Below the pieces are notes generated by a model. The model did no database searches. It saw only the letters and a program-made list of their open reading frames with translations, and had not been told where the DNA came from. A DNA stretch of 51,785 nt, taken from positions 1 through 51,785 of the forward strand of contig JAKSOZ010000010.1 of the NCBI GenBank assembly GCA_024405265.1, written 5' to 3'. The translations under genes were made by a program, and so were the position numbers. Each line of letters starts with the position of its first letter. Within the stretch, counting starts at the first letter, position 1. Below are positions 49,551 through 51,785 of the stretch, piece after piece. The stretch comes from Kiritimatiellia bacterium. GTDB lineage: Bacteria; Verrucomicrobiota; Kiritimatiellia; RFP12; UBA1067.

Positions 49551-50408
49551 ATGAAAGCGATATACTTATTCATTGATGGCGTAGGTTTAGCCCCTGCCGC
49601 GAGCGATAACCCGGTAAATCCCGAGGTTTGTCCAACGCTTTGCCGCCTTATCGAAAAACACGGTAAGCCGATCGACGCTTGTCTTGATGTCGATGGTCCT
49701 CCGCAATCCGCTACCGGACAGGCTACCATGTTCACAGGTGTCAATTGCTCGAAAGTGATGGGTAAGCATTGTGAAGGTTTCCCGGGACCGGCGCTTAGAA
49801 AAATAGTGGAAGACAATAATATTTTCCTTCAACTCAAACGCCGCGAGAAAAAAGTCAAGTTTGCCGATGCCTATCTTGTTGATGAGGTCGAGGAGCTCGA
49901 ATCACGCCGTTTCAAGTCGGTCACTACGGTTATGGCATTAACGACTCCGGAAGTGGTCGCAACAGTAAATGAGCTTTTTGAGGATAAGGCGGTAATGCAG
50001 GATTTGACGCGCGAGTCGATTCAAGACCGTTATCCCGATATTCCGACGATCATTCCGAGAACTGCCGCGGAACATCTATTCAGTATCGCTCGCGATGCCG
50101 ATTTCACGTTGTTCGAGTTCTTTCAAACCGATGTCGCGGGACATTCGATGGACTATAATCGCGCGTGCGCCGTACTTAGAACGTACGATCGATTCTTGGC
50201 GGCACTCGTCAGACTCGCTGAAGCGGCGGGGATCACGATCGTTATTACGGCAGATCATGGCAATATAGAATCGATTTCCGAGCGCGGACATACGAGGAAC
50301 CCGATTCCGTTCATAGTCTACGGGAACAAGGAAAGCTTCATTCGTGATCGCGTCGAAAGTCTTATCGACGTGATGCCTGCCTTGCTTGCGGCGTACGACC
50401 AATTGTGA
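49551..50408 (+). CDS. Alkaline phosphatase-superfamily metalloenzyme (phosphoglycerate-mutase-like)
   Basis: 285 residues. Metal sites in YLFIDGVGLAP, the likely nucleophile region PPQSATGQATMFTGVN, TDVAGHSMD, TADHGNIE and RGHTRNPIPFIVYG. This is the metalloenzyme superfamily of iPGM and phosphopentomutase, in a short form without the iPGM insert domain. Substrate unknown. First plus-strand gene right of the putative origin. Confidence 0.85.
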   Translation: MKAIYLFIDGVGLAPAASDNPVNPEVCPTLCRLIEKHGKPIDACLDVDGPPQSATGQATMFTGVNCSKVMGKHCEGFPGPALRKIVEDNNIFLQLKRREKKVKFADAYLVDEVEELESRRFKSVTTVMALTTPEVVATVNELFEDKAVMQDLTRESIQDRYPDIPTIIPRTAAEHLFSIARDADFTLFEFFQTDVAGHSMDYNRACAVLRTYDRFLAALVRLAEAAGITIVITADHGNIESISERGHTRNPIPFIVYGNKESFIRDRVESLIDVMPALLAAYDQL

Positions 50409-50460
50409 TACAATATAATATAGTGATTTAATCCAATAAAACCACAAGGAGAAACAAAAT

Positions 50461-51785
50461 GGCCTGCAAATGCGGAAAGTGCAACTGCAATCATGAGTTC
50501 ATCGCGCCGATGAGTGTCCTCTGGGATATCTATTCGGGTATCGAAGGCGACGCCGACGTCGTCTCAATCGCTTGGGAGCGTGAAGAAGGTAAGATCTTCC
50601 GCTATGACCTTCCGATTCCGAAGACGCTTTCCGCTGACGCTACGAACATCGTCAAGCTCGCCGTCGATCGTATCGCGAAATTCATCGTTTGGTCCGCCGG
50701 TGGTTGGAAGCTTTACCTTTCGGGACCCGATAAGATCGTCAAGCCCGTCGCGAAGGCCTATACCAAGAAGGGCGCTCGCGCGTTCGACTACGACTTCTTC
50801 ACCTCGATTTACGGTCGTCCTGTCGAAGTCGTGATCGTTCCTCAGGATAAGATGCCCGAAACGAACGAGAAGCCCGCGATCGTCAAGACGGTTGCCGACG
50901 GTTGCCGCATCGGTTTCGACCTCGGCGCTTCGGACTTCAAGATCTCGGCTCTCAAGGACGGCGAAGTCGTCTTTTCGAAGGAGTTCCCCTGGGATCCCGT
51001 TCCTCAGACCGATCCCGAGTATCACTATCAGAAGCTTACCGCAGGCCTCAAGGAAGCGGCTGCCGCGCTCCCGAGAGTCGACGCGATCGGCGGTTCGACC
51101 GCGGGTACGCTCGTCGGTCAGAAGATGGGTATCGCCAGCCTCTTCCGCGGCGTCAAGACTCACAGCCCTGAAAAGTTCGAAACCGCGCAGAACATGTTCT
51201 ATCGCATCGAGAAGGACTGGGGCGTTCCGTTCGCGATCTATAACGATGGCGACGTTACCGCTCTCGCCGGTATGATCACGATGAACAAGAAGGGTATCCT
51301 CGGCGTCGCGATGGGCTCTTCGGAAGCCGTCGGCTATGTCGATATGAAGGGCCGCATGACGGGCCGTATCTCCGAACTCGCTTTCGCTCCTGTCGACTTC
51401 AACCCCCACGCGCCTTGCTGCGAATGGTCGGGAGACTTCGGCGTCGGCGCGATGGCGTTCTCTCAGCAGGCCGTCAACTGGCTCGCTCAGAAGTACGGCT
51501 TCGAATTCCCGAAGGAAATGAAGCTCCCCGAGCGACTCAAAGTCGTTCAGGCCGCGATGGAGAAGGGCGACAGCCGCGCGCTCAAGGTTTACCTCGAAAT
51601 CGGTCGCTTCCTCGCGCACGCGATTCCGTGGTACAACGAGTTCTACGATTACGAGAACATGATGATCCTCGGTCGCGTCACCTCGGGTCTCGGCGGCGAA
51701 GTCATTCTCGAATCGGCGAAGACGATCCTCAAGGACGTCTATCCCGAGTGGGCCGAGAAGATCGACATCTTCATGCCCGACGAAA
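50461..51785 (+). CDS. ROK/hexokinase-like sugar kinase (partial, runs off the end)
   Basis: At least 441 residues, open at the right edge. The N-terminus is cysteine-rich (MACKCGKCNCNH), a possible metal-binding motif. After about 140 residues of unknown type comes a kinase core: RIGFDLGASDFKISALKDGEVVFSKEF (phosphate 1-like), AIGGSTAGTL, YNDGDVTALAGM and ILGVAMGSSEAVGYVD. This fits ASKHA sugar kinases of ROK type, larger than usual. Strong ribosome site AAGGAG. A 351-codon open frame on the other strand is a shadow. Confidence 0.75.

Noticed and set aside
50564-51619. 351-codon open frame on the minus strand
   Set aside because: It lies opposite the plus-strand kinase gene, which has a strong ribosome site and recognisable motifs; the antisense translation is Arg/Glu/Asp-rich without any motif.
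1-51785. tRNA or rRNA genes
   Set aside because: No cloverleaf with the GGTTCGAATCC-type arm or rRNA core was recognised by eye; a covariance search was not possible.

Overview
The window is one contiguous, gene-dense piece of a bacterial chromosome. Most genes lie on the minus strand and are packed into operons with 1-7 nt overlaps. It looks like an uncultured Gram-negative bacterium, possibly of the PVC/Kiritimatiellota type. Reasons: a complete MacAB-TolC-type envelope-spanning pump with lipoprotein subunits, and large secreted beta-helix-rich proteins (a C25/gingipain-like peptidase, a GH18 enzyme, a 966-residue repeat protein) that end in a similar C-terminal motif. A GH89-type glycosidase lipoprotein adds a glycan-degrading flavour. 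The phylum is inference; no rRNA gene is present to test it.

Layout. 1-9.0 kb: one long operon, tolC-macA-macB(ATPase)-macB(permease)-ispF-coaC-bioWF fusion-radical SAM-metallo-beta-lactamase fold. 9.0-16.2 kb: PurH cyclohydrolase domain, glycosyltransferase, thiamine pyrophosphokinase, HIT, DinG-like helicase, ComEC core and RsmB. 16.2-25 kb: Nif3, GH18, a REP-type transposase fused to a Rossmann-like domain, and the C25-like peptidase, followed by a 23-bp-period palindrome array. 25.2-29.2 kb: cupin, a MocR/PdxR regulator divergent from pdxS-pdxT across a palindromic operator, and a Crp/Fnr regulator. 29.2-34.9 kb: MATE-like transporter, a long inverted-repeat locus, the 966-aa secreted protein, a DUF2442-like gene between 85-bp direct repeats, and a ParE-type toxin-antitoxin pair.

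34.9-40 kb is the most unusual part. A possible structured RNA is followed by a RAYT-type transposase gene lying between two 57-bp palindromes that are inverted copies of each other (2 mismatches). Next comes a gene pair (unknown protein plus DnaB/RepA-like ATPase), then a cluster of hairpins built from CCGAAAA/TTTTCGG, then eight CTAG-containing iterons at 21-23 bp spacing, then a Fic gene with three identical 11-bp operator-like boxes exactly 32 bp apart. This resembles a replicon or replication-control cassette embedded in the chromosome.

40-51.8 kb: XRE/zinc-ribbon protein, a cluster of TTATCAACA boxes, NAGLU-like GH89, coiled-coil protein, THUMP methyltransferase, dnaN, dnaA and mnmG, then a switch to plus-strand genes (alkaline-phosphatase-superfamily enzyme, ROK-like kinase running off the end). 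The strand switch, AT-rich gap, DnaA-box-like sites and two perfect parS sites inside mnmG place the likely chromosomal origin at about 49.3-49.5 kb.

A window-wide signal is an extended -10 promoter (TG-N-TATAAT). In several genes it lies only 6-9 nt before the start codon, which predicts leaderless or nearly leaderless mRNAs.
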